The notes under the pieces were generated by a model that was not told the DNA's origin, ran no database searches, and saw only the letters and a program-made list of their open reading frames with translations. This document shows positions 29,741 to 38,828 of a DNA stretch of 48,882 bases, piece after piece. Origin of the DNA: Pseudarthrobacter sp. NamE2 (GTDB taxonomy: Bacteria > Actinomycetota > Actinomycetes > Actinomycetales > Micrococcaceae); contig NZ_VAHN01000020.1 of NCBI RefSeq assembly GCF_005796205.1, positions 1 through 48,882 on the forward strand. Reading direction: 5' to 3'. The position numbers and the translations under genes were made by a program. How positions within the stretch are numbered: the stretch's first letter is position 1; each line of letters begins with the position of its first letter.

Positions 29741-30823
29741 ATGAGAGCAACAATCAAGGGCAAGATCGCCGCAGTAGCGGCTTCCACCGTCGCGATCCTC
29801 ACGCTATCGGCCTGCGGCGGTGGTTCCGGCTCTTCTGCCGGCGACAGCCCAACGTCGGGGGAAGTAAATCTCATCGCCTACTCCGGCGTCTGGCAGGACC
29901 AGTACACCGCGGCGGTCATCGAACCGTTCAAGGCCAAGTACCCGAACATCAAGATCAACTACGCGTCCAAGCGTTCCTCGGCGGAAATGCTCAGCGCGCT
30001 GCAGGGGCAGAAGAACAACCCTGCCACCGATGTGGCGATCATGGACAACTCGGTGTCCACTACCGGGAACAACCAGGGACTCTTCGAGAAGATCGATACC
30101 ACCAGCGTGCCGAACCTCGCCAACGTTCCCGAGAAGTTCCGGGACAAGGACGGGTACGGCCCCGTGGCTATGCTGGACGCCGTCGGCCTGCTCTATGACA
30201 CCGCCACCTTCCCCAAGGCCCCTGAAAGCTGGAAGGTGCTGTGGGATCCGGCCTACGCCGGCAAGATCAACGTCAACGCCCCGCCGTCCCTCTTGGGCCT
30301 GTCCCTGACGGCCATCACCTCCAAGATGGAGGGTGAGGACTACACCAAGGGCATTGACAAGGCTGTGGCACGGCTGAAGGAGATGGCCCCGGGTGTGCAG
30401 ACTTTCGCGCCGAACCCGGATGAGTACCAGAACGTCATCACCGGCCAGACCGTGCTGGGTCTGGGCCAGAACGCCCGCGGCCAGTTCTACAGCGACCAGA
30501 GCAACAAGAAGATGGGTGTCACCTTCCCTAAAGAAGGCACCGTGTACCAGATCAACACCATCAACCTGGTCAAGGACGCCCCGCACTCCGCGGCCGCCAA
30601 GACGTTCGTGGACTACGCCCTGTCCGCCGAGGCGCAGACGGCCTTCGCCAAGGCCCTGTTCTACGCCCCATCGGTCAGCAATGCTGAACTGCCCGCCGAT
30701 GTGAAGAACCGTGTGGTCCCGACCGATGGGTCCCTGAACATCGTGCCGCTGGATGTGGAGTTCCTCTCCTCCGCCCGTGACAAATGGACCGATACCTGGA
30801 AGCGCCAGATCATCACCAAGTAA
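29741..30823 (+). CDS. ABC transporter substrate-binding lipoprotein (polyamine/iron-type family 1)
   Basis: A 360-residue extracellular binding lipoprotein. The signal peptide ends in the lipobox L-S-A-C (Cys ~25), followed by a Gly/Ser linker. The mature part is a two-lobed spermidine/putrescine- or Fe-type binding protein with the start N-L-I-A-Y-S-G-V-W and the hinge region V-A-M-L-D-A-V-G-L-L-Y-D. It lacks an obvious string of acidic polyamine ligands, so the substrate is open. First gene of a four-gene importer operon, 48 bases before the ATPase gene. Confidence 0.88.
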   Translation: MRATIKGKIAAVAASTVAILTLSACGGGSGSSAGDSPTSGEVNLIAYSGVWQDQYTAAVIEPFKAKYPNIKINYASKRSSAEMLSALQGQKNNPATDVAIMDNSVSTTGNNQGLFEKIDTTSVPNLANVPEKFRDKDGYGPVAMLDAVGLLYDTATFPKAPESWKVLWDPAYAGKINVNAPPSLLGLSLTAITSKMEGEDYTKGIDKAVARLKEMAPGVQTFAPNPDEYQNVITGQTVLGLGQNARGQFYSDQSNKKMGVTFPKEGTVYQINTINLVKDAPHSAAAKTFVDYALSAEAQTAFAKALFYAPSVSNAELPADVKNRVVPTDGSLNIVPLDVEFLSSARDKWTDTWKRQIITK

Positions 30824-30871
30824 CGGCACAACGGTGCCCCTCCCCAACTTCGCTTCAGGAGAACTGAAATC

Positions 30872-31990
30872 GTGACTGAAACAAAATTGTCGATCAAGGA
30901 TCTGACCAAGAGATACGCCGCTGGTCTTGAACCGGCCGTCGACCGCCTGAACATGGAGGTGGAGGAGGGGCACCTGGTGGCGCTCCTCGGACCGTCTGGC
31001 TGCGGCAAGACCACCACCTTGCGGATGGTGGCCGGCCTCATGGACCCGACGGCCGGCTCGATCATGGTGGACGGCAAGGAAATCACCCACACCCCCGTCA
31101 ACAAGAGGGGGATGGGCATGGTCTTCCAGTCCTATGCACTGTTTCCCCACATGAACGTGGAGCAGAACGTGGCCTTCGGCCTGCAAATGCGCCAGACACC
31201 CAAGTCCGAGCAGAAAAAGCGTGTAGCTGCCGCGCTGGACATGGTCCAGCTGGGCCATCTGGGAAAGCGGCAGACCAAGGAACTTTCCGGTGGCCAGCAG
31301 CAACGTATCGCTCTGGCCCGGGCCCTCGTCGTCGAGCCCACGCTGCTCCTGTTGGACGAGCCCCTCTCCAACCTGGACGCGAAGCTCCGTGAAACCATGC
31401 GCAGCGAAATCAGGTCCATCCAGCAGCGCACCAGGGCCACCACCCTCTTCGTCACCCACGACCAGGACGAGGCCCTGGACATGGCGGACCGGATCGCCGT
31501 CATGAACGGCGGCCTGATCGAACAGTTCGGTTCCCCCACGGAGGTCTATGAACGCCCGCGCACGCACTTCGTTGCCAACTTCATCGGCCAGGCCAACTTC
31601 CTCACCGCCCGGGTGGGAGCCGACACGGGTGCGGCTCCGGTGGGCGAACGCTACTACAAGATTGATGTTGACGGGTTCGGGCAGTTCGGTGCCGTGGGCG
31701 TCCCCGGGCTCACGGGCAGCACGCACGAACTGGTGATCAGACCCCACCGGCTCAATGTATCCCTGCACCCCGGCGTCGTCGGCCCGGAGTCCATCGCAGG
31801 CACCATCGAACGCGTCAGCTACACCGGTGACGCGCTGGCCGTCGCCGTCCGGGTAGGTGAGAAATCTCTCCAGGCGCAGCTGCTGACCTCCAGCGGTGAC
31901 CTGCCCCGCGCCGGAGAGACAGCCTATCTTTCCTGGGTGGCAGAGGACGCGTACCTCCTGCCCGCGCCCGCGAAAGGCTTGCCGGAATGA
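30872..31990 (+). CDS. ABC transporter ATPase (PotA type)
   Basis: A 372-residue importer ATPase. Walker A is G-P-S-G-C-G-K-T-T near residues 40-48, the Q-loop F-Q-S-Y-A near 86, the signature L-S-G-G-Q-Q-Q-R at 138-145, and Walker B L-L-L-L-D-E-P with catalytic Glu163. A TOBE domain occupies the last ~100 residues. GTG start with AGGAG upstream. Its TGA overlaps the next permease ATG by 4 bases. Energises uptake with the binding protein and the two permeases that surround it. Confidence 0.93.
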   Translation: MTETKLSIKDLTKRYAAGLEPAVDRLNMEVEEGHLVALLGPSGCGKTTTLRMVAGLMDPTAGSIMVDGKEITHTPVNKRGMGMVFQSYALFPHMNVEQNVAFGLQMRQTPKSEQKKRVAAALDMVQLGHLGKRQTKELSGGQQQRIALARALVVEPTLLLLDEPLSNLDAKLRETMRSEIRSIQQRTRATTLFVTHDQDEALDMADRIAVMNGGLIEQFGSPTEVYERPRTHFVANFIGQANFLTARVGADTGAAPVGERYYKIDVDGFGQFGAVGVPGLTGSTHELVIRPHRLNVSLHPGVVGPESIAGTIERVSYTGDALAVAVRVGEKSLQAQLLTSSGDLPRAGETAYLSWVAEDAYLLPAPAKGLPE

Positions 31991-32907
31991 CTCTCCTCCA
32001 AAACAAGATTCCCCCGGCCACCCACCGGGGAATCGAAGAAGGCGTACTGGAGCGGGCAGCAGGAAAGCGGAACCGCCGCACCTATCTTGCCCTCCTGATC
32101 CCAGGGCTCCTCGGACTGCTGGTGAGCTTCGTCTTCCCGCTGGCCTACATGATCCGGATGTCCTTTAACAAGGGCGCACCGGACGGGGTCATCATCGAGA
32201 CGTTCACACTGGAGACCTACATCCAGCCGCTGACAGACCCGTACTACTGGCGGGTCACCCTGGACACTTTCCAGATGGGCGTCACCGTGGGGGTGCTCTG
32301 CGTCCTGGTCTCCTATCCGGTAGCGCTCTTCCTGGCCCGCAGCACCAGCAAATACCGGGGACTCCTCATCGCCGTGGCCATCGCACCCCTGCTCACCTCA
32401 GCGGTCGTCCGCACGTACGGGTGGATGGTCATCCTGGGCACAAACGGGCTCGTCAACTCCTCCCTCGAAGGAATGGGCCTCATCACCGAGCCGCTGAAGC
32501 TAACCAACAACATGACCGGTGTAACCATCGGGCTGGTGGAGATCTTCATGCCCTACGCCATCCTGGCGATGATTTCCGGCTTCGGCCGGCTCAACCGCCA
32601 ATTGGAGGAAGCGGCGGGTTCGCTGGGCGCCAGCAAGTTCAAGGTATTCACCCGCGTCACGTTGCCGCTCAGCCTGCCGGGCCTGCTGACAGCGTTCCTG
32701 CTGGTCTTCGTGCTGGCCATCAGCACATTCATCACGCCGCGGCTCCTGGGCGGCGGCAGCGTCCAGGTGCTGGCTACCGAAATCTACGACCAGACCACGG
32801 GCCTGCTCAACTGGCCCTTCGCCGCAGCCCTGTCTGTCATCCTGCTGGTGCTCTTCGGCGTCATCATCGCCGTGTACCAGCGCCTCACCAAGAAGATCGG
32901 AGGCTAG
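31987..32907 (+). CDS. ABC transporter permease (PotB type)
   Basis: A 306-residue inner-membrane permease with six predicted helices. The EAA loop that contacts the ATPase is visible as E-E-A-A-G-S-L-G-A-S-K-F near residue 210. The N-terminal ~35 residues are cytoplasmic and basic. ATG at 31987 overlaps the ATPase stop by 4 bases. It pairs with the following permease. Confidence 0.92.
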   Translation: MTLLQNKIPPATHRGIEEGVLERAAGKRNRRTYLALLIPGLLGLLVSFVFPLAYMIRMSFNKGAPDGVIIETFTLETYIQPLTDPYYWRVTLDTFQMGVTVGVLCVLVSYPVALFLARSTSKYRGLLIAVAIAPLLTSAVVRTYGWMVILGTNGLVNSSLEGMGLITEPLKLTNNMTGVTIGLVEIFMPYAILAMISGFGRLNRQLEEAAGSLGASKFKVFTRVTLPLSLPGLLTAFLLVFVLAISTFITPRLLGGGSVQVLATEIYDQTTGLLNWPFAAALSVILLVLFGVIIAVYQRLTKKIGG

Positions 32908-32912
32908 CTGCC

Positions 32913-33728
32913 ATGAGTGAAGCTCGCCTGTTCAAACCGCGGTTCAACCCGGCCAAACCAGCCTTCGGGATCCTGGTGTTCCTGCTGTACCTCTTCCTGC
33001 TGGCACCACTGCTGATCGTCTTCGTCGTTTCCTTCGCCTCCAACCAGTACCTGTCCTTCCCGCCCGAGGGTCTGACGCTGAAGTGGTACGAACTGCTTCC
33101 GGCGGAAAGCACCTTCATGAACGGGATGAAAGTCAGCCTGATCGTCGCCATCGCGGTCACATTCATAGTGCTGGTCCTGGGCGTGCCGGCCGCGCTGGCA
33201 CTGGACAGGTTCGACTTCAAGGCCAAGGCGGCCGTACAGTCGTTCTTCCTCTCGCCGCTGCTGATTCCCAGTATCGTGCTGGCACTGGGCATGGTCCTGC
33301 TCTTTGGGCCCCTGGAGCTGAACAACACCTATGCCGGCATCATCATCGGGCACGTAGCGATCACCATCCCGTTCGTCATCAGAACCACCCTGATGAGCCT
33401 GGCCACCACCGATACCTCCTGCGAGGCCGCAGCCCGCATCCTGGGCGCGGACTCCTGGACGGTTTTCCGCCGCATCACCCTTCCCATCATCCAACCCGGG
33501 GTGATCGCCGGAGGCGTCATCGCCTTCATCGTCTCCTTCGACGAAGCTGTCATCTCGCTCTTCGTGGCCGAATCGGGCCTGCCCACCCTGCCCGTGCAAG
33601 TGCTCCGCTACGTTGAGAACTCCGCGGACGCCGCCGTCGCCGCTTTGTCGGTAATCCTGATCCTGATATCACTCGCGGTGGTCGTGATCGTGGAACGGGT
33701 CATGGGCCTTCGCAAGGCAGTCAGCTAA
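32913..33728 (+). CDS. ABC transporter permease (PotC type)
   Basis: A 271-residue permease with about six helices. The EAA loop is C-E-A-A-A-R-I-L-G-A-D-S near residue 170. The ATG at 32913 (M-S-E-A-R-L-F) follows GGAGG in the end of the previous gene; a long upstream frame extension overlaps the PotB-type gene in another register and is not real. Last gene of the importer operon; a hairpin follows. Confidence 0.92.
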   Translation: MSEARLFKPRFNPAKPAFGILVFLLYLFLLAPLLIVFVVSFASNQYLSFPPEGLTLKWYELLPAESTFMNGMKVSLIVAIAVTFIVLVLGVPAALALDRFDFKAKAAVQSFFLSPLLIPSIVLALGMVLLFGPLELNNTYAGIIIGHVAITIPFVIRTTLMSLATTDTSCEAAARILGADSWTVFRRITLPIIQPGVIAGGVIAFIVSFDEAVISLFVAESGLPTLPVQVLRYVENSADAAVAALSVILILISLAVVVIVERVMGLRKAVS

Positions 33729-33756
33729 CCCCCATTGCCGCCCGGCTAACCTCAAC

Positions 33757-33787
33757 TGCTGCCCGGCCCCTTCAGGGCCGGGCAGCA
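33757..33787 (+). terminator. Hairpin after the ABC importer operon
   Basis: A perfect 13-bp stem TGCTGCCCGGCCC / GGGCCGGGCAGCA with a 5-base loop, 28 bases past the last permease gene. No U-tract follows. Confidence 0.75.
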
Positions 33788-34010
33788 GCATTCCCGGGAC
33801 CAGGCGTCATAACTTAGGCCTATCCCGTGACACCGATTACGTCTTTGTGTGATCAAACTCCCGGTGTCAGACTTTTTTGCAGACGCCGGTAACCCGGCAC
33901 CCCCGGACATCGAGCCCCTACCGGTTCACCGGAGACCCACACCACCAGCTACAGCTGCCCCCTGCCCTGCGAAGGCACAAACGGCAGCTCACCTCCCAGG
34001 AAGGCACACA

Positions 34011-34799
34011 ATGGGACCCACAGTTGATCTCGTGGCAGATCTTGGAGAAGGCTTCGGCGCCTACTCGATGGGCGACGACGCCGCCCTGCTCGAGGTGGTT
34101 TCCAGCGCCAACATCGCCTGCGGATTCCACGCCGGTGACCCTGATATCATGAACGCGACCGTGGCCGAATGCGTCCGGCGCGGCGTCAGCATCGGCGCAC
34201 ACCCGAGCTTCCCCGACCTCCGCGGCTTCGGCCGGCGCACCATGGACCTGAGCGCGGACGAAGTCCGCAACGACGTCCTCTACCAATTCGGCGCACTGAC
34301 CGCCTTCGCCGCCTACCACGGCACCCGCGTCGCCCACATTGCCCCGCACGGCCGCCTGGGAAACCTCGTCGCCACCCGTGCCGACTACGCCGCGGCCGTC
34401 GCCGATGCCGCCGCCCGCGTCAACCCGGACCTGATCGTCCTGGCTCAGGACGGCGAACTTGCCTCCGCTGCTGCTGAAAGGCAACTCGCCGTGGGAATTG
34501 TCGGCATCGCAGACCGCGCCTACGAGGCCGACGGTACGCTGGTGCCCCGCAGCCGCCCCGGCGCCGTCATTCACGACCCTTCAACCATCGTGGACCGCAC
34601 CGTCCGGATGGTGTGCGAAGGGCTCATCGAAACAGTGGCAGGAACAGACCTGCCCATCATCGCCGACACCGTCCTCCTGCACGGAGACACTCCCGGAGCG
34701 GTGCAGTTGGCCCGCCGGATCCGCGTCGAACTGGAAAACGCCGGAGTCACCATCGCCCCGCTCGCCCAGGTGCTGGCCGCCAAAGTGAAGGCCGCCTGA
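34011..34799 (+). CDS. LamB/YcsF family protein (PxpA-like)
   Basis: A 262-residue deformylase-fold protein like subunit A of the ATP-dependent 5-oxoprolinase PxpABC. The family blocks are A-D-L-G-E-G-F-G, A-N-I-A-C-G-F-H-A-G-D-P and G-A-H-P-S-F-P-D-L-R-G-F-G-R-R. Two usually constant spots differ: the start reads V-D-L-V-A-D rather than D-L-N-A-D, and the K-P-H-G-A-L-Y-N motif reads A-P-H-G-R-L-G-N. These changes sit at the active site, so the substrate may not be 5-oxoproline. The ATG at 34011 follows AGGAAGG. One base separates it from the PxpB-like gene. Confidence 0.85.
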   Translation: MGPTVDLVADLGEGFGAYSMGDDAALLEVVSSANIACGFHAGDPDIMNATVAECVRRGVSIGAHPSFPDLRGFGRRTMDLSADEVRNDVLYQFGALTAFAAYHGTRVAHIAPHGRLGNLVATRADYAAAVADAAARVNPDLIVLAQDGELASAAAERQLAVGIVGIADRAYEADGTLVPRSRPGAVIHDPSTIVDRTVRMVCEGLIETVAGTDLPIIADTVLLHGDTPGAVQLARRIRVELENAGVTIAPLAQVLAAKVKAA

Positions 34800-34800
34800 C

Positions 34801-35526
34801 ATGGCCGCCACGTCAACCCCCACTCCGGTGAGAATCTTCGAATCGGGCGATGCGGCGCTGCGCGTTGTTGCGGACTCCCCGGACAGGGAAGTCAACTGGA
34901 ACACCGTGCATTCCCTCGCCGCGTGGCTCGACGCCGCTGGAGCGGACGGCGTCCACGGTGCCGTGCCAACCTACGACTCTCTGCTCGTCGAGTTCGACCC
35001 CCACGTCACCTCCGCCCGGCAGGTTCGTGCCTTTGTCCTCCTGGGCATGCGCCAGCTCGACTACCTCGGCGCTCCGGCACGCACACCGAGGCAATTCGAC
35101 ATCCCCGTCGTCTACGGAGGGGAATACGGTCCGGACCTGGAGCGGGTTGCCGAGCACGAACAGCTGCCTGTCGAGGAAATCATTGCCCTCCACACGGCCA
35201 AGTCCTACGTCATCCGTTGCCTCGGCGCCCCGGCCGGATCACCGATGATGGATGGGCCGGATTTTCCGCTCCCCGTTCCGCGGCTGAAGGACCCCCGCCT
35301 ATCCGTCCCGGCAGGTGCCGTATCCGTTGCCGGCCGGCAGGCAGTCATTGCCCCGGCAGTGGCACCCGGTGGCTGGTGCGTCATCGGCCAAACACCCCTG
35401 ACGGTGCTGAACCCCGCCAAGGAACCGCTCGTGCCTTACCAGCCCGGCGACCTGCTCCGGTTCCACCAGATCCCGGCTGAAGAGTTCTCACTGTTGGCCG
35501 GTCGGGAACTGGAGGCCACCCAGTGA
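34801..35526 (+). CDS. PxpB/KipI family protein (allophanate-hydrolase subunit 1 type)
   Basis: A 241-residue cyclophilin-like protein, the usual partner of PxpC in 5-oxoprolinase. Blocks include the N-terminal I-F-E-S-G-D-A-A-L-R-V, F-D-I-P-V-V-Y-G-G-E-Y-G-P-D-L near residue 100 and the C-terminal G-G-W-C-V-I-G-Q-T-P. ATG at 34801, directly after the LamB/YcsF stop; it ends with a 4-base overlap into the next gene. Operates with both neighbours in ATP-dependent lactam or imide opening. Confidence 0.88.
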   Translation: MAATSTPTPVRIFESGDAALRVVADSPDREVNWNTVHSLAAWLDAAGADGVHGAVPTYDSLLVEFDPHVTSARQVRAFVLLGMRQLDYLGAPARTPRQFDIPVVYGGEYGPDLERVAEHEQLPVEEIIALHTAKSYVIRCLGAPAGSPMMDGPDFPLPVPRLKDPRLSVPAGAVSVAGRQAVIAPAVAPGGWCVIGQTPLTVLNPAKEPLVPYQPGDLLRFHQIPAEEFSLLAGRELEATQ

Positions 35527-36533
35527 GCGGATCATTAATCATTCAGCAGCCCGGCCATGCCGTGGTCACCGATCTCGGCCGCTTCCGTGGGCCACGTTAC
35601 GGGCTTCCCGTTAACGGCGCTTTGGATCAATTTTCGGCGCGGGCCGCGAACATCCTTACCGCCAACGCGGAGAACGATCCGCTGATCGAAATAACTGCTC
35701 TGGACTTCCGGGCCCGCGCCACCGCCGATCTTCTGATCGCCGTTACAGGTGCACCCCTGACGCTCACCGTCGGCGGGCGGGAGTGCCCGCAGTGGGAGCC
35801 CGTCTCCGTCCGTGCAGGGGAAACGATCGCGGTCCGGGGCATCACCGGCGGGCTGCGCGCTTACCTTTCCGTCCACGGCTCCATTACCGCCCCAGAACTC
35901 CTGGGAAGCTGCGCTCCAGATACCGTCATCGGATTTGGCCTAAAGCTGGCGGAAGGCACCGAACTCATCACGTCCAAGACGGTTCCGCCGATCAAGCAGC
36001 CCTACTTTGACCTTCCATTGTTCAGGCTGGGACTGACCAAGCCGGACTTCAGCACTCATCCTGTGATCGATGTGACCGACGGACCGGACCTGGAAGAATT
36101 CGGCGACACCGCGGAGCTGCTGTTCACCACCCGCTACACGGTCAGCCCCAGAAGCAACCACATCGGACTGCGTCTCGGCGGAGCCCTTCCCGAGCGACAG
36201 TCAAGCAGCGAGGTATTGTCCCGCGGCGTCCCGGTCGGAGCAGTCGAAGTCCCTTCCCGCGAGGAACTGCTGGTTCTGCACCGGGGACGAGGAGTCACCG
36301 CCGGGTACCCGGTCCTGGCCGTTGTCACCAGCCGTTCCCTAAACGTCCTGGCCCAGGCGAGGCCGGGGCATACCGTCACGTTCCGCAGGACCACCGTTGC
36401 GGAAGCGACAGCGGAGCACCGCGCGGCCATGCGGGAACTGGAAAGGCTCCGCACGACAGTCAACACAGTCTTCGCCCTCCTGGGCACCGGAGCCAGCCCT
36501 CGCTGGCCCGGGCTTATGGCGGCCAACAACTAG
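35523..36533 (+). CDS. PxpC/KipA family biotin-dependent carboxyltransferase-like protein
   Basis: A 336-residue protein of the allophanate-hydrolase subunit 2 (AHS2) family. Characteristic blocks are V-T-D-L-G-R-F-R-G-P-R-Y-G-L-P-V-N-G-A-L-D, the I-E-I-T segment and the C-terminal S-S-E-V-L-S-R-G-V-P-V-G-A-V-E-V-P and H-R-G-R-G. It overlaps the PxpB-like gene by 4 bases. The three genes form a complete Pxp-type complex. Fifty bases later a transporter gene begins, probably on the same transcript. Confidence 0.9.
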   Translation: MSGSLIIQQPGHAVVTDLGRFRGPRYGLPVNGALDQFSARAANILTANAENDPLIEITALDFRARATADLLIAVTGAPLTLTVGGRECPQWEPVSVRAGETIAVRGITGGLRAYLSVHGSITAPELLGSCAPDTVIGFGLKLAEGTELITSKTVPPIKQPYFDLPLFRLGLTKPDFSTHPVIDVTDGPDLEEFGDTAELLFTTRYTVSPRSNHIGLRLGGALPERQSSSEVLSRGVPVGAVEVPSREELLVLHRGRGVTAGYPVLAVVTSRSLNVLAQARPGHTVTFRRTTVAEATAEHRAAMRELERLRTTVNTVFALLGTGASPRWPGLMAANN

Positions 36534-36584
36534 GCCGGGCTTGACGCCCGCTTTATCTGCATCAGAATCAAGTAAGGAATGAAA

Positions 36585-37925
36585 ATGTCAACATCAACGC
36601 GCGCGGCCCTGCCGCAGCATGACCGCCTCGATGCGAGGCAAACCCGCAAGGTAGTGACCGCCGGGTGCGTCGGGATCTTCGTCGAGCTCTACGACAACGG
36701 CATCTTCGCGTTCATGGCAGGAACCCTTGCCCTCGTCTTCCTGGCACCGGGCAACCCGGACAACGCCTTGCTGTTCGTCTTCGCCGGATACGCCGTGTCC
36801 TTCTTCGTCCGCCCCCTCGGCGCCGTGGTCTGCGGCATCCTGGGCGACAAAATCGGAAGGCAAAAACTCCTGGTCTTTGTCATCATGCTCATCAGCGTGG
36901 CCACGGCCGGCATCGGCCTGCTGCCTGACTACGCCGCGATCGGCATCGCAGCACCGGCGCTGCTGGTGTTCCTCCGCCTTCTGCAGGGCTTCTCCGTCGG
37001 CGGCGAGGCTGCCGGCGCCATGACCTTCCTCGCCGAGCACGCACCCGAGGGCAAGCGCGGCATCATCACCTCCTTCGCCCAGATCGCGTCCTTCGCCGCC
37101 CTGCTCACCGGCACCCTGGTCGCCTACGCCATGTCCCCCTGGCTCACGCAGGCAGCGATCGACGGCGGCGGGTTTGGTGCGTTCGCGTGGCGCATCCCGT
37201 TCCTGGTCGCCATCCCCATGGGCATCATCGGCTGGTACATCCGCAAAGCGATCAGCGACACCCCGAACTTTGAACGGCTCAAGGAAGAAGGCGGGCTGTC
37301 CAAGAACCCGCTGAAGGAAGCCTTCGCTTCCGCTGAGCACCGCCGCGCCATGCTGCTGGCCCTGTTCATCCCGCTCATGAACGGCTCCGGCTACTACGTC
37401 CTGTTCTCCTACATGCCCACCTTCCTCAAAGGAAAGCAGCTCAACTTCACCATCGGCGAAGCGCTCCTCGTCACCGCCTGCAGCCTGGTGGTCATCTGCA
37501 TTGCCATCCCCTTCATGGGTGCCCTTTCGGACCGTATCGGACGCAAGAAGGTCATCGCCGGCTCGGCGATTGCCATGGCCGTCCTTGGAATTCCCGCCTA
37601 CGCCCTGATCGCCACCGGCGAGATGGCACTGGCCATCCTAGGGGCCTGCATCATGGCCATCGTGTTCGCCGGTCACACCGCAGTGATCCACATCCTGATC
37701 GTGGAACTCTTCCCCACCCGCGTGCGCTACTCCGCCTACGGCCTGGGCTACAACATCTCCTCGGCGCTCTTCGGAGGCACCGCACCGCTGCTGATGACCT
37801 GGCTGATCTCCGCCACGGGCAACATCTACATGCCGGCCTTCTACGCCGTCATCACAGCACTCGGCACCCTCGCTGCAGTCAGCACAGTCAAGGACCGTGC
37901 GCACCTGCCACTGCGGGACGCATAA
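36585..37925 (+). CDS. MFS transporter, metabolite:H+ symporter (MHS) family
   Basis: A 446-residue, 12-helix major facilitator of the MHS branch, which carries organic acids, betaines and sugar acids with protons. The motif G-I-L-G-D-K-I-G-R-Q-K follows helix 2, R-L-L-Q-G-F-S-V-G-G-E lies in helix 4, and the second-half repeat is L-S-D-R-I-G-R-K-K. The second ATG (36585) is chosen because AAGGA lies 6 bases upstream of it and abuts the first. It sits between the PxpABC-like set and the sugar-acid dehydrogenases and may import the substrate of either. Confidence 0.9.
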   Translation: MSTSTRAALPQHDRLDARQTRKVVTAGCVGIFVELYDNGIFAFMAGTLALVFLAPGNPDNALLFVFAGYAVSFFVRPLGAVVCGILGDKIGRQKLLVFVIMLISVATAGIGLLPDYAAIGIAAPALLVFLRLLQGFSVGGEAAGAMTFLAEHAPEGKRGIITSFAQIASFAALLTGTLVAYAMSPWLTQAAIDGGGFGAFAWRIPFLVAIPMGIIGWYIRKAISDTPNFERLKEEGGLSKNPLKEAFASAEHRRAMLLALFIPLMNGSGYYVLFSYMPTFLKGKQLNFTIGEALLVTACSLVVICIAIPFMGALSDRIGRKKVIAGSAIAMAVLGIPAYALIATGEMALAILGACIMAIVFAGHTAVIHILIVELFPTRVRYSAYGLGYNISSALFGGTAPLLMTWLISATGNIYMPAFYAVITALGTLAAVSTVKDRAHLPLRDA

Positions 37926-37998
37926 ACACACCCATCACCTTCAGCTGCCCCAGAGACGCGGCTAAAAGCAACGCGTTGCTACCTAACAGGAGACTTCC

Positions 37999-38754
37999 AT
38001 GCCCTTTTCAGACTATTCAACTGCCCTGGTCACCGGTGCTTCCACCGGAATGGGTGCCGCGATCGCCGAACGCCTCGCAAAACGTGGACTCACCGTCCAC
38101 GCGGTGGCCCGTAACGAGGAGCGCCTGACCGATCTGGCAGAAAAGACCGGAGCCATTCCCCACGTCGTAGACCTCACCGATACCGCTGCGCTGACCGCCG
38201 CCGTCGGGAATCTTGAAGTCGACGTCCTGGTCAATTGCGCCGGAGTCTCCCGCCCCGGGAACATCCTTGACTCCAGCCAGGACGACATCGACGAACTCGT
38301 CGACGTCAACCTCCGCGGGCTGCTCCAGCTGACCAGGCTGGTACTCCCGGGCATGGTCGAACGCGACCGTGGCCACGTCATCAACGTCAGCTCCATCGCC
38401 GGGATCTACAACTTTTACGGCCACACGGTCTACCACGCCACGAAGGCCGCCGTGCACCAGATCTCCCGGCAGCTGCGCAACGACACCGTGGGCAAGCGCA
38501 TCCGCGTCACAGAATTGTGCCCCGGACGCGTCGAAACCGAGATCTTCGGCCGCAACATGGGCGGCACGCCCGAGGCCATGGAAGAGGCGTGGAAGACGTA
38601 TTACGAAGGCTACGAGTCCCTGACCACGGACGATATCGTCAACGCCATGGACTACGCCATCGAGACTCCCCGCCACGTGAACGTGGGCATGCTGGAACTC
38701 ATGCCCACCTTCCAGGTTCCCGGCGGGCTCACGTTCGACCGGCGACCGGCTTAA
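37999..38754 (+). CDS. SDR family oxidoreductase
   Basis: A 251-residue classical short-chain dehydrogenase. The cofactor loop is T-G-A-S-T-G-M-G, N-C-A-G marks the strand-4 motif, Ser lies in V-S-S-I-A-G, and the catalytic pair is Y-H-A-T-K. Arg in A-V-A-R-N after strand 2 suggests NADP preference. The ATG at 37999 follows an AGGAG site. It precedes a D-2-hydroxyacid dehydrogenase gene by 74 bases in a run of four dehydrogenases. A polyol or keto-sugar-acid substrate is likely from context. Confidence 0.88.
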   Translation: MPFSDYSTALVTGASTGMGAAIAERLAKRGLTVHAVARNEERLTDLAEKTGAIPHVVDLTDTAALTAAVGNLEVDVLVNCAGVSRPGNILDSSQDDIDELVDVNLRGLLQLTRLVLPGMVERDRGHVINVSSIAGIYNFYGHTVYHATKAAVHQISRQLRNDTVGKRIRVTELCPGRVETEIFGRNMGGTPEAMEEAWKTYYEGYESLTTDDIVNAMDYAIETPRHVNVGMLELMPTFQVPGGLTFDRRPA

Positions 38755-38828
38755 AGCTCCCACCGGGTTTGGGGCCGGCAGACCGGCCCGCCCCGTTCCG
38801 CCACTCCCCAGAATCGATAGGTTTTCCG

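Noticed and set aside
29804..31768. A 654-codon minus-strand frame across the binding-protein and ATPase genes
   Set aside because: It is antisense to two clearly conserved transporter genes and its product is a low-complexity His/Gly/Val-rich sequence.
32421..32912. Upstream extension of the second permease gene
   Set aside because: It overlaps the first permease in another register and lacks membrane or family features; the ATG at 32913 has a good ribosome site.
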